This document shows positions 10,355 through 20,682 of a DNA stretch of 64,000 bases, one piece after another. Source of the DNA: Charina bottae (taxonomy: Eukaryota > Chordata > Lepidosauria > Squamata > Charinaidae); assembly GCA_023362775.1 (NCBI GenBank), contig JALMGJ010000005.1, positions 37,629,463-37,693,462 on the forward strand. Direction: 5' to 3'. The first letter of the stretch is position 1. Each line of letters opens with the position of its first letter. The translations under genes were made by a program, and so were the position numbers. A model generated the notes under the pieces. That model was not told the origin of the DNA. It worked only from the letters and a program-made list of their open reading frames with translations, and searched no databases.

Positions 10355-10578
10355 CAGTGCTTTCCAAAGTGCCGCCGTTGGCGACACACCAATGGCGGCA
10401 GCACGGGGGCGTGCAGGGGGCGCGCGGATGCACGGCGGCGGCCTCGCTAAAACACGGAAGCGCTGATGGCGTGCCTCTGCCATCGTCGCTGCCGCCGCAC
10501 ACACTACCACCACCGCGCACGCCGCTGCTTCGCAACACACTAAACTGTGTGTTGCAACACACAGTTTGGAAAGCTATG
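10355..10578. mobile_element. Fold-back hAT-type MITE, copy 3 (second subtype)
   Basis: Starts CAGTGCTTTCCAAAGTGCCG and ends GTTTGGAAAGCTATG, with the exact 8-bp duplication TGCTAGAG (10347-10354 and 10579-10586). The interior shares the GGGGGCGTGCAGGGGGCGCG type of sequence with the copy at 6.2 kb, in opposite orientation. Confidence 0.92.
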
Positions 10579-10782
10579 TGCTAGAGTATTGAGAGACTTG
10601 TTATAAAGATTGCATTCATCTGTTGAACCAACTTGCAGAATGTAAACATGAAATTCTACTGTATAGTGAAAAGTTGTAACAATTTCTGCATTTCATCTTA
10701 ATGTGTCATTTTGTATCATGGCTATTGCATCTTAAAATTAGCATTACTGAATTAAATATAGAAAGTGAAAATACAAAATAGT

Positions 10783-11283
10783 TTGCTTCCAGATTCAATT
10801 CAAAGTGCTGGTAATAACCTATAAAGCCCTACATAGCAAGGGGCCAGGTTATTTGAGGGACCGCCTCTCCCCTGTTGCATCTACCCATCCCATCAGGTCT
10901 GGTGGCAGAGGCATGTTACTGGTTCCATCTACCAAGGAATGTCATCTGATGGGACCTAGAAGGAGAGCCTTTTCTGCCGCAGCACCTGCTGTTTGAAACA
11001 TCATTCCCCCCAAAGTTAGACTGGCCCCCACCCTGCTGGCCTTTCAGAAAGCTCTCAAGACTGACGGGGATCCAGTAAGGAACCTGTTAACTGGTTGTAT
11101 CGTTAATCATTGTATGGATTGTACTGTCCTGCAAATTAAGTTTTAATTCTTTTAATTGGTTTTTAATTGTTATTATTTTGGTTGTTTATTTGTAGCTATT
11201 TATTATTTTCTGTTTTTAAGTGTATGAACCACCCAGAGTATGTGAGATGGGCAGCTATGTAAAATGAATGAATGAATGAATGC
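10783..11283 (+). mobile_element. L2-type LINE, 3' end
   Basis: Encodes VITYKALHSKGPGYLRDRLS and PRRRAFSAAAPAV, the conserved C-terminus of L2-clade proteins. A 3' UTR with CACCCAGAGTATGTGAGATG and an AATG simple repeat follows. 5'-truncated. Confidence 0.82.
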
Positions 11284-11735
11284 ATAAATACAATAGTAAG
11301 TTTTGCATTGCTTTTGTTAGGTCTTGGATATTCCATTTGTACCACCACTCTGAATTCCTGTTTTTAAAAGAATTATTGATTACGTCGAAAGGGACAGTTT
11401 GGTTATTAGTTTTGTTTTTTAAAAAAACTTGCCTCTTGAGTGTCACAGCCAGGTATTTATTATTATAGAGATAACCCATGGCAGCTTGGCATCTCAGATA
11501 GAGGACCCAAATTTTGCTTATTTCCTGATTTTCCCCAATATCTCTTGTAATAGAGTAATATAAGATTCCCCTTTAAAATCAATTATAAAAAAAGGTAAAC
11601 CATCAGTTTTAACAGATCTCAAATAAACAGATTTCTGATATGGCAGATATGTCTATGAAGGTTCTCAGTCATCCAGGTGGAATTGTCTGTAGCTTGAATC
11701 ATGTCAACTGGATTTCTATTTTCTCAGTGGAAACG

Positions 11736-11765
11736 TTTCGCTCCTTATCCAAGGAGCTTCTTCAG
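11736..11765 (-). ncRNA. Hammerhead-ribozyme-like core in PLE-1 left arm
   Basis: The same CTGAAGA, 7-bp stem II and GAAA core as in the right arm, on the opposite strand. The equivalent cores lie at 19394 (+), 29437 (+) and 53180 (+), with - strand partners in each left arm (near 18.98, 29.2 and 53.1 kb). Confidence 0.55.
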
Positions 11766-11863
11766 TCTGAGCAAAGTTAGTAAGGGAATCCTTAAATATG
11801 TTTCTAGGTGGCTGTGTGACCTTACACCTGGGGCTAGGTCATGGTTATTTTGAGATGTTATTT

Positions 11864-13155
11864 CTAAGTCCCTTTATCATCTAAAGGAGGATCGTTAAGA
11901 TCACCATGCTGCTGTTGAGCTTGCGAAATGGTCTTAATCTTCCTAGGCACAGAAGACAAAGCAGGGAGGAAAATAGGGGAAAGATTGTGCCTGAGGCCCC
12001 CACCTCTATTCAAGGAAGGATTTTCCAAGTTGGCATAAATGGATTCCTTGACCCCTCTCTCAAACCACCTATCTTCTCTGTCTAAAATGTGAACATTAAT
12101 GTCCTCAAATGAGTGTCCTTTTTCCTTTAGATGAAGATAAACTGCTGACTCTGGTCCTGTGGTGTTACTTCTCCTGTGTTGGGCCATCCTCCTGTACAAA
12201 GGTTGTTTGGTTTCTCCAATGTAGAGTTCAGAGCACTCCTCACTGCACTGGATTGCATAAAGTACATTGCTTTTCTTGTGTTTTGGAGTTTGATCTTTGG
12301 GGTGTACAAGCCTCTGTCTCAGTGTGTTGGTGGGTTTGAAATATACAGGTATGTGGTGTTTGCCAAATATCCGTTTTATCTTTTCAGACACGCCAGCCAT
12401 GTAAGGAATGACCAGGTTCTTCCGTTTACTCTGAGTCTCAGCCCCATCTGTCGCTGTTTTAGGTCTGGTAGATTTAGATTTAGTGAAGGCCCAATTTGGA
12501 TATCCACAGGCCTTCAGAGCTGTTCTCATGTGTTGATTTTCATTCTTTTTGGAATCCATGGAGGTGGGGATGGTTTCTGCTCTGTGTGACAATGTCCTGA
12601 TGACTCCTAGTTTGTGCTGCAGTGGATGGTGGGAGTCAAACATCAGATATTGATCTCTTTGTGTGGGTTTCCTGTAGATCCCTATTTCTAGCTTGCCACT
12701 GGTCCCAATGAGGACTTCACAGTCTAGGAATGCCAGTCTGTTGTCCTTGGTGTCTTCTCTGGTGAACCTAATGTTGGCATCTATAGTGTTTATATGGTCC
12801 GTGAAGGCCTGTACTTCCTGGGCCTTGATTTTGACCCAGGTGTCATCCACATACCTAAACCAGTGGGTGGGCACTGTTCCCTGGAATGTGTTGAGTGCTT
12901 CTCCACTTCTTCCATGTATAAATTGGCCACAATGGGTGACGCAGGAGAACCCATGGCACAGCCATGTTTTTGTCTGTAAAAGTCACCTCTGTATGAGAAA
13001 TAAGTGGTGTTAAGACACAGGTCCAAAAGATGGCAGATCTGGTTTGGGTTGAGATGGTTTCTCCTTTCAAGGGTGCTGTCCTCTTCTAGTCTCTTCCTGA
13101 CAGCGGATAGAGCATGAGTGGTGGGGATGCTGGTGAAAAGGGAGGTCCTTTTCCT
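11864..13155 (-). pseudogene. Penelope-like reverse transcriptase with GIY-YIG endonuclease, truncated
   Basis: On the - strand the sequence enters the reverse transcriptase at SLFTSIPT (motif A, its first Asp lost by truncation). It continues through GCAMGSPASPIVANLYMEE (motif B, about 12900-12970), then shifts frame near 12880 and continues with RYVDDTWVKI (motif C, the YVDD catalytic site), FLDCEV and YRKPTQRDQY. A linker leads to the GIY-YIG nuclease: CSELYIGETKQPLYRRMAQH at about 12130-12190. It ends with PPLDDKGT at 11864. Penelope-like retroelements carry this RT plus GIY-YIG arrangement in place of the AP endonuclease of LINEs. The last 336 codons are open; the frameshift and 5' truncation make it inactive. 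Confidence 0.9.
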
Positions 13156-13281
13156 TAACGATCCTCCTTTAGATGATAAAGGGACTTAGAAATAACATCT
13201 CAAAATAACCATGACCTAGCCCCAGGTGTAAGGTCACACAGCCACCTAGAAACATATTTAAGGATTCCCTTACTAACTTTG

Positions 13282-13330
13282 CTCAGACTGAAGAAGCTCC
13301 TTGGATAAGGAGCGAAACGTTTCCACTGAG
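13282..13330 (+). ncRNA. Hammerhead-ribozyme-like motif in PLE-1 right arm
   Basis: The core CTGAAGA (consensus CUGANGA) at 13288-13294 is followed by a perfect 7-bp stem II with a 4-nt loop (GCTCCTT/GGAT/AAGGAGC, 13296-13313), then GAAA at 13314-13317. Stem I can form between CTCAG (13282-13286) and CTGAG (13326-13330). Stem III would be only ACGT (13317-13320), which is self-complementary, so the motif could act as a dimer. PLE terminal repeats are known to carry hammerhead motifs (literature, from memory). Activity is not shown by sequence. Confidence 0.6.
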
Positions 13331-13378
13331 AAAATAGAAATCCAGTTGACATGATTCAAGCTACAGTTATGGCAGATA

Positions 13379-15892
13379 AAATTTCCATCTGGGCATTACC
13401 CCAAAATAAAAAAAGTCTGCTGTATATGAAATAATCCAGACAGTTGATATAAACTCTGTCATTTGCATCAATTTTTGTTATTTGTATAATTGATGCAAAT
13501 GACCTAAATTTTGGACTGAATTAATATTCAGATTTAACTTACGCTCCATCTCCCCGAATGGTCCATTAAACTGAGGGTTTACTGTATAAAAAAATTAAAT
13601 AATTGCTCATTTGCTTTTTTTTTTTGTACCCATAATAGTATCTGAGGTTAGTTTTGTGGCTCAAAGTGTTGTGCAAACCTGGACAATAGGATCAGTTTAG
13701 TAAACTGTGATTAAGCAAACCATGGGCTAAAACTTTGTACAAACAAGCCCATGTACCTTTTTAGCTGAAGCATTTGTCTCTATTCATAGAACTACCTTGA
13801 ACCTTAAGCAGATGTGATAGCAGAAGGGCAAGAAAAGTCTTGTACTGTAAAGGTAGCTTTTAGGATAGCAAATTAACCCAAGTCCTAACTGTGCTTATTT
13901 TGGACAAACTGAGTTTCAGTCACTCTTTTCTTGTAACTCTTGTAACTGCTTTCTTATGTAGAAAGCAGATTTTAGAAAACAGCACCTTTTATTCTGGAGC
14001 CAAACTCTTACTGTCTTCTAAGAGCAATCTTTATTTTCAGATAATTGAATGCTTGCATACTAGCCCATATAAACTTCAATTTGGGGTCAGATTAATATTT
14101 TGATCAAAACTTTGAGGTCTACAGCCTGATCTATAACCCATAAAGTCAGTAGAATTCAGTGTTTTGGTTAAATGATATGGACTGATGGTTAGAGTCTTGT
14201 ATTTTATGATTCCTGGAAAAAAGTTAAGGTGGGTTAAGGGTTAAGTTAAGGCTGTATCACTATTTTTTTTATTACTGTAAAAGTGAAGGCTATGTCACTA
14301 TTTTTACAAAAAAATAGTTTACCTTTTCATTTCTGTAAGTGTAACTGCTTTAGCTCAGTTTAGGTCTTGGATATTCTATTCTTGATAAAATGTGGACTTT
14401 CTAGAGAGTTAGTTGTGTTGAACACAGTAGGATTTAGTTTCATGAATAGGATTGTGTTAGTGTTAATGACCCAAAACATTGCTATTTCTTCAGCTCAGAT
14501 TCATACTAACACTTCAGTCTGTATGTGTGTTGTTTGATGTCTCCTTGTTTCTGCCACAATTTTGCACTCCAGCCCTTCTTCCTTCCCCAATCTTTTCTTG
14601 CTGTCTCAAACAGTTGAGGGCAGATTTCTTAATAAAAATAAGAGAAAAATATAAAGTAAACATAGCTTAAATTCATGCATTAGCAAATATCCAACCTTTT
14701 CCCTGTTCTTTTGACCTCCCACCTGGTAATAGCAAAGAAGGTCATATAGTATTATTATGGTTTCATGTGCTGAATATATTATTCCTGCTACTGATTTTAT
14801 CTTGAAGGTTCTGCTATTTTTATTTTATTTTACATTTTATATGTTTATTCTATAAAGCGTCCAAATAATTGTGCTTAATAAGTACGTGTGCATGCATATT
14901 CCTCTTCCTCATTCATTTCTTGGTGACACTTATACAACAACTGAATTAAATGGGGAAAAAATTAAGTGTTGCAATACTGTTGATTCTGACTAATATGGGA
15001 TTTAGACTAAAGCCTGTACTTTGAGTTGGACTAGTGTTACATTATTTAGTCTAACCAACTGCTAAAGAAGAGAGTTACAACAGCTGCTCTGCTAGAATCT
15101 ATATACTATTAAAACTCTTGTGTCTGTTTGATACTTTGTAACCTTTAACTAGGCAAAATGATGCATCATAGGGCAACAATTTTTGAACCAAGGTACCTCA
15201 AATGGGCTAACTTACAGAATGCATCAGAATTGAAATTCAGCAAATTTCATAAAACATTTTATGACATAATGCAAAATGTCATAAAACATTTCCTGTGGTC
15301 AACTCCTGATGTTTGACTATGCTATACAGTTCAACATGAGCTATTTTAAAGGCAGATACATCTTTGAATGTCTTCCTGAATTTTTATGAAGCTCTGCCAT
15401 TGTTGAAGCCATTGAGGAATCTGGTAAGGAAATATATCTGAAATGATGACCCAGTGGTTCATGGGTTGTCTAGTTATATACAAAAATACCAATCATGCTA
15501 TTCCCCTTTGAAATGAACATTATGCCAAGTGCAGAAAAAGAATAACAAATAGTAAGCACAAGAAATTAAAAGCATGTGATAAGAAACGGAAATATATGCC
15601 ATGAACATTACCAGATGGGCCCATATATATTGTTCAACTCTATCCATTATGGCTTTGGTCAATCAAGATTTTCAAATAACACTTTAGTGAAGAAGAAAAG
15701 ATGTAGACTGGGTTACCAGCCTTAGTCATACTCATGCTACATGCATTGTTCCCTGCAAATGATAAGAATGTTGGTCAGTTTTGCCAGTATGCTAAAGCCT
15801 CATTTTTACCCCAAGTATACTCAAGCTTATATGGAAACTTCATTGCACGCCAGCATACTATTACCTGCATCCCATCAATTATGTTATGCATG
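13379..15892. other. Intronic sequence without recognised element
   Basis: About 2.5 kb of AT-rich intron. The only structure I could support is the inverted repeat at 13458-13503. No exon-like frame was recognised. Confidence 0.5.
13458..13503. repeat. Perfect 16-bp inverted repeat with octamer motifs
   Basis: GTCATTTGCATCAATT (13458-13473) and AATTGATGCAAATGAC (13488-13503) are exact reverse complements around a 14-nt loop. Each arm contains the POU-factor octamer ATTTGCAT/ATGCAAAT. Confidence 0.8.
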
Positions 15893-15990
15893 CATTAGAC
15901 CAGTGATGCCAAACTCAAATAGAAATAGGGGCCGCTAAACTGTACATAAGGATCCCTGCGGACTGCATATTGACTTAGAAAGCCACACAA

Positions 15991-16090
15991 CCTTCCCTTC
16001 CCTTCCCTTCCCTTCCCTTCCCTTCCCTTCCCTTCCCTTCCCTTCCCTTCCCTTCCCTTCCCTTCCCTTCCCTTCCCTTCCCTTCCCTTC
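15991..16090. repeat. (CCTTC)n microsatellite, 20 copies
   Basis: One hundred bases of uninterrupted CCTTC lie inside the 3' terminal region of the hAT element. On the - strand it gives a false GREGK-repeat open frame. Confidence 0.97.
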
Positions 16091-16240
16091 ACAACCTTTT
16101 GGCTTCCCTGGGCCATATTGAGTGAAGAGGAATTGTCTTGGGCCACACATAAAATAATATAGTTAATGTATATAAGTAATAAAACTTCATTTATTTTTTT
16201 ATATTTTATTATGAAATTTAAAAAAGAGGGCAACATAAAA

Positions 16241-18067
16241 CTAGTGGGATATTTGACCTTGTTTTTGTGAAACTAATGCATCAATGTCTGGTTCAATGAA
16301 AGTGGTTGCAATTCTCAGTGAGTTCTCAAGGTACTCGTCAGAAATTTTAATTCTAATTTTACTCTTTGTGTGCTTCATCCTTGAAAATAGTTGCTCACAA
16401 ATGTACATGCTGCCAAAAAGCAATGTCATGAATAAGGCGTGATTGTGAAGTGAGGGATATTTTTCTCTGGGAAGATTGGTCTTATAAAAGTCCAGTACAG
16501 AGACATGATCAAATTTTTCTTTGAGTTGAATGTCTGATTGCAATTCTGTGCATTCCATTTGAAAATTCGGAGGTAATGTAGTTATGTCGACTGAAAATGG
16601 AGTCGAAAATATACCAAAATATTGATGATTTTTCCGCAAATCTTGAAACCTGTTCTCAAATTCCTGTATTAAACTGAAAAGCAAGGCTGCATATTTCTCG
16701 CTGTTCACAGGACTGTGTTTAGCCAACGTATTAAAATGTATAAAATTATTTTCCATAACTTGAGCTTGCCATACTTTAAGTTTCATTTCAAACTCTGTTA
16801 TGGTTTGAAACATTGCAGCAATAAGTTGGTTTTCACCTTGAAAATGCATGTTTAACTCATTTAAATGAGCGGTCAACTCCACCAAAAATGCTAAATCTGT
16901 GAGCCATTTTTCATTTTCAAGTTCTGGCACAAATTTTCTTTTTGATTCCATAAACGACTTGATTTCATTTCGCAAATCATAAAATCTTTTCAGCATTTTA
17001 CCCCGACTTAGCCACCTTACTTCAGAAAAGTAAATGATGTCCCCATAATCAGCATCCATACTTCTAAGGAACTCCTGGAATTGGCAATGAATCAGTCCCT
17101 TGGCCCTTATGAAATTCACTGCTTTGATGACAATTTGCATGACATTATCCATTTTTAAAGCTTTCGCGCATAAATTTTCTTGATGTAGAATGCAGTGATA
17201 CTTCATCAAACGTCAGTTGCTGGTGGCACTTGCATTGTCTTCTATCAATTTTGTAAGTCCCTCACTTTTACCAACCGTCGCCGGGGCGTCATCAGTAGAT
17301 ATACCAGATATGTCGACAGTGGTTAAAGAAAATCGCTTTAATGTCATTTTTACTGCTTTGTACAAATCAAGAGATTTAGTTGTGTCTTTTAATGGCACCA
17401 AAGAAGCCATTTCTTCAGTGACATTATATTCGTTATCAATACCTCTAATAAAAATGGCAAGTTGAGCCGTATCTGTAGCATCAGTACTTTCATCCATCGC
17501 CAAAGCATAAAATTTGAAATTAGCAGCTTTACTCTTCAAACCTCTTTCGATAGATTTTCCTATTTCTTCAATTCGCTTGGCTATAGTCTGGTGAGACAAA
17601 CTGATTTTAGAAAAATCACTTTTTTAATCAGGACAAATTATATTTCCATACATTGCTTAATAAACTTACCATTGGTAAATGGTTTTGATTTTTTTGCAAT
17701 CAGATTTGCTACCAAATAACTAGCTTTTATAATAGAGTCCTTTTGAGTTGTGACTTTTCGACAGACTTTTTTTCAGTTCCGCTAATTGGTCTTTATGACA
17801 AATTCCTTGATACGCTTCGAATTTGGCAGCATGTTTTTCCGTATAATGCCTTTTCAAATTGTAGTCTTTGAAAACTGACACATTTCCCCTACAAATTAAG
17901 CATAGTGCCTTAGTATTTGTCTCAACAAGAAAGTACTCATCTGTCCATTTTTCGTTGAATACTCTTCCTTCATCCACAATTTTTCTTTTTTTCTTTTCTT
18001 TTTTTGGGTTCTGTTTTCTGTTGAAACGATGTTGAAGCCATGCTGTAATAAATTTATTTAGGAATAA
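16241..18067 (-). pseudogene. hAT-superfamily transposase pseudogene with BED-type zinc finger
   Basis: Three - strand frames form one protein. The N-terminus (about 18067-17720) holds a lysine-rich start and a BED-like zinc finger, CLICRGNVSVFKDYNLKRHY ending in EKH. The middle (17599-17213) has FYALAMDESTDATDTAQLA, the first catalytic Asp of hAT transposases. The C-terminal part (17209-16241) has WLSRGKMLKRFYDLR and the hAT dimerisation block SMYICEQLFSRMKHTKSKIR. This pattern is that of the GTF2IRD2/ZBED5/EPM2AIP1-like group. Breaks near 17211 and 17620-17720 join the frames, so it is not functional. Residues not matching the consensus are few, so it is not very old. Confidence 0.88.
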
Positions 18068-18333
18068 ATATTTTTTTAAAGAAATAACACAAAAAGCCCA
18101 TCGTAAATTGTTAGGTAGGCAAATAAACAAAGCAAAGTTTAATAATCAGATAAGAAAACTTACATGTCTACTTAATAACAATAAATGCCTGTCGTCACAG
18201 AACACGTGTAGGTAGTTTGAAATATTATATATAATGCCAAGTCGCCACAAGCTGATGTGTTTAGCGGGCGGCGGCAACATTAGCACTGTACTTCCCCCTC
18301 CCCTACACAGCGTTCCATTGTTTCTACCTATGC

Positions 18334-18593
18334 CAGGGCTTTCCAAAGTTTTTCCCGCGGCGACACACCAACCGGCGTTGGTGTGTCGCCGCGGGAAAAC
18401 CCAGAAGTGCGGCAGCACGCAAAAACCCGGAAGCGCTGCTGCCGCTTCCGGGTTTTTCGCGCTGTAATTGGTTGTCGCCCGGGAAAACCCGGAAGCGCTG
18501 ATGATGATCAGCGCTTCTGGGTTGTGTGGCGACACACCAGACTGTGTGTGGTGACACACTTTTGTGTCGCGACACACAGTTTGGAAAGCTCTG
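18334..18593. mobile_element. Fold-back hAT-type MITE, copy 4
   Basis: Starts CAGGGCTTTCCAAAG and ends GTTTGGAAAGCTCTG, with the exact duplication ACCTATGC (18326-18333 and 18594-18601). The interior is the first subtype (CCCGCGGCGACACACCAAC and a GCGCTGATGATGATCAGCGC hairpin). It is inserted in the hAT element 15901-18739, so it is younger than that insertion. Confidence 0.92.
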
Positions 18594-18892
18594 ACCTATG
18601 CAGTCCATGATCGAGCACCACGCAATCAAGTCACGAAAAAAATCGCAAAATAATGTTAAAAGTTTACAATTTGGGGGGGCCGCATTACTAGCTGTTCAGG
18701 GCCACATGTGGCCCGTGGGCTGCAGGTTGGACACACCTGATTTAGATCGTCCCCTCTCATTTTCCCCATTCTTTCCTTCTCTGGACATATTCTGAACTTA
18801 TTTAAACTTTAATTATTATTAATTTTAAAATTGGATTTTTAAATAAAGTTAAAAATTAGGGACCTTGTGCAGCCCTAAACTCAACAGATATT

Positions 18893-19472
18893 ATGTCTAT
18901 GAAGGTTCTCAGTCATCCAGGTGAAATTGTCTGTAGCTTGAATCATGTCAACTGGATTTCTATTTTCTCAGTGGAAACGTTTCGCTCCTTATCCAAGGAG
19001 CTTCTTCAGTCTGAGCAAAGTTGGTAAGGGAATCCTAAATATGTTTCTAGGTAGCTGTGTGACCTTACACCTGGGGTCATGGTTATATTGAGATGTATTT
19101 TAAGTCCTTTTATTATCTAAAGGAGGATCGTTAAGATCACCATGCTGCTGTTGAGCTTGTGAAATGGTCTTAATCTTCCTAGGCACAGAAGACTCTTTCT
19201 CCCTGCTCTGTCTTCTGTGCCTAGGAAGATTAAGACCATTTCACAAGCTCAACAGCAGCATGGTGATCTTAACGATCCTCCTTTAGATAATAAAAGGACT
19301 TAAAATACATCTCAATATAACCATGACCCCAGGTGTAAGGTCACACAGCTACCTAGAAACATATTTAGGATTCCCTTACCAACTTTGCTCAGACTGAAGA
19401 AGCTCCTTGGATAAGGAGCGAAACGTTTCCACTGAGAAAATAGAAATCCAGTTGACATGATTCAAGCTACAG
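18893..19472. mobile_element. Palindromic Penelope-like insertion (PLE-2)
   Basis: Flanked by the exact 12-bp repeat TCAACAGATATT (18881-18892 and 19473-19484). The two arms are inverted copies of the PLE 3' end, each about 280 bp, meeting around the spacer CTCTTTCTCCCTGCTCTG at about 19193. The left arm has the extra tip of about 35 nt; the right ends at GCTACAG. No coding sequence is left beyond the ORF end. A hammerhead-like core lies in each arm (right: 19394-19425). Confidence 0.92.
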
Positions 19473-19484
19473 TCAACAGATATT

Positions 19485-20254
19485 AATTAAACCGTTTTTG
19501 GAGGGAGGAGGGAAATGCATTCAACCTGTTTTAGAGGGAGGTGCTCCTTCATGCTCTGGAGGCTCTGGCGTCTGGAGCAGGTCTGCCACCAGTGCAAGGC
19601 TGCCTGCCTGCTGTCCCAGGAAAAGGCACAAGCTCGCTGCCTCAGCTTAATTGCAGTATGAAGGATGCTTGGCACTGCTGCAGTGCAGACTGAGAGGGAA
19701 CTCCTGTCACATGGTGTTCCTGGTTAGCCCATGCTGCAGCAGCACCAAGCAATCCTCACTGCTGCAGTTAAGCCGAGGTGGCAAATTTGTGCAGGATTCC
19801 TCGTGAGTTGCGAGCCTGGAGTTTTATGGTAGTTGGTGATTAACTTTATTAATATTTAGCTTTAAAATGTCATACTATGTTTTATTGTATTCTTATTTTA
19901 TTTTGTTAAATATTTCCCAATTGCATTTTAATTTGTTTTGGGACGCACTCAGGAATGTTATGGGCTGTATGCAGCCCATTGGCTGTGTATTTGACCCTTT
20001 GCATTAGACTGACACACACTTAGGGTGCCTACCAGAAGTAATTATTAGAATGTGGAAAGTTAGTCATGATGCCCAGTAGATGTGCTCCTCAGTACACATT
20101 ATAATGTTCTGGTTGTGGCCTATTTCTATCAAGAGCTGAAATATCTATTTTTCCCCAGTAGTCTTGAAAGACAGCCTTATGTAGGATACATTGTAGCAAT
20201 CCATTTTCATGTTTTAAAGGCATTGGGTGGGTCCTGATATATTTTAGAGTTATG
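19485..20254. other. Intronic segment, possible second hAT terminus
   Basis: No gene. The stretch 19940-20001 (GGGACGCACTC, then GGGCTGTATGCAGCCCATTG, then TTTGACCC) looks like a hAT end and is followed by CATTAGAC, identical to the sequence left of 15901. Confidence 0.5.
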
Positions 20255-20262
20255 TTTTAGTG

Positions 20263-20511
20263 CAGAGCTTTCCAAACTGTGTGTCGCGACACAAAAATGT
20301 GTCGCCACACAACCCAGAAGCGCTGATCATCATCAGCGCTTCTGGGTTTTCCCGCGGCGACACACCAACGGCGGCGCGCAAAAAACTGAAAGCGGCAGCA
20401 GCGCTTCCGGGTTTTTGTGCGCTGCCGTAACTGCGGCACTTCCGGGTTTTCCCGCGGCGACACACCAACGGCGGTTGGTGTGTCTCCGCGCGAAAACTTT
20501 GGAAAGCCCTG
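20263..20511. mobile_element. Fold-back hAT-type MITE, copy 5
   Basis: Starts CAGAGCTTTCCAAACTGTG and ends CTTTGGAAAGCCCTG, with the exact duplication TTTTAGTG (20255-20262 and 20512-20519). The interior is of the first subtype, like the copies at 4.05 and 18.3 kb. Confidence 0.93.
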
Positions 20512-20682
20512 TTTTAGTGATACCTGCTAGATAGAGTCTTGGGTTTATGCTCTCATCTCCTCTATCATAGCTACAGTGAGATTAGTAGAAGCTATAGCTT
20601 CTGTTTTCAGTTAACTGCTGCCCAGTGATAAATTCTGAATGTAGATATATTGGCTAGTCTTTAGTTCCTTATTAGGTTAGAC

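Larger units (their letters stand above)
11650..13367 (-). mobile_element. Penelope-like element with inverted terminal arms (PLE-1)
   Basis: Flanked by the 11-bp direct repeat TATGGCAGATA (11639-11649 and 13368-13378). The outer left arm (from 11650) is the 3' end of a PLE whose coding part reads on the - strand. The right arm (about 13159-13367) is an inverted copy of the same 3' end, including the last codons of the ORF (compare 11864-11890 with 13160-13185). The element is thus a 5'-truncated PLE joined head to head with a second, shorter 3'-end copy. The left arm has about 35 nt (TATGAAGGTTCTCAGTCATC and following) that the right arm lacks. Each arm holds a hammerhead-like motif. Arm-bearing PLEs without coding sequence lie at 18.9, 29.1 and 53.0 kb. 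Confidence 0.9.
15901..18739 (-). mobile_element. hAT transposon (Buster/GTF2IRD2-like transposase), inactive
   Basis: Left end CAGTGATGCCAAACTC at 15901. The right end, read on the - strand, is CAGGTGTGTCCAACCTGC at 18739. The flanks CATTAGAC (15893-15900) and ATTTAGAT (18740-18747) agree at 5 of 8 positions. A decayed transposase lies inside, read right to left. A MITE (18334-18593) is nested in its 5' part, and a CCTTC microsatellite (15991-16090) in its 3' part. An alternative right end at 20001, with exact CATTAGAC, is discussed in the findings. Confidence 0.8.

Noticed and set aside
15895..16236. 113-codon frame with a GREGK repeat
   Set aside because: Translation of the CCTTC microsatellite.
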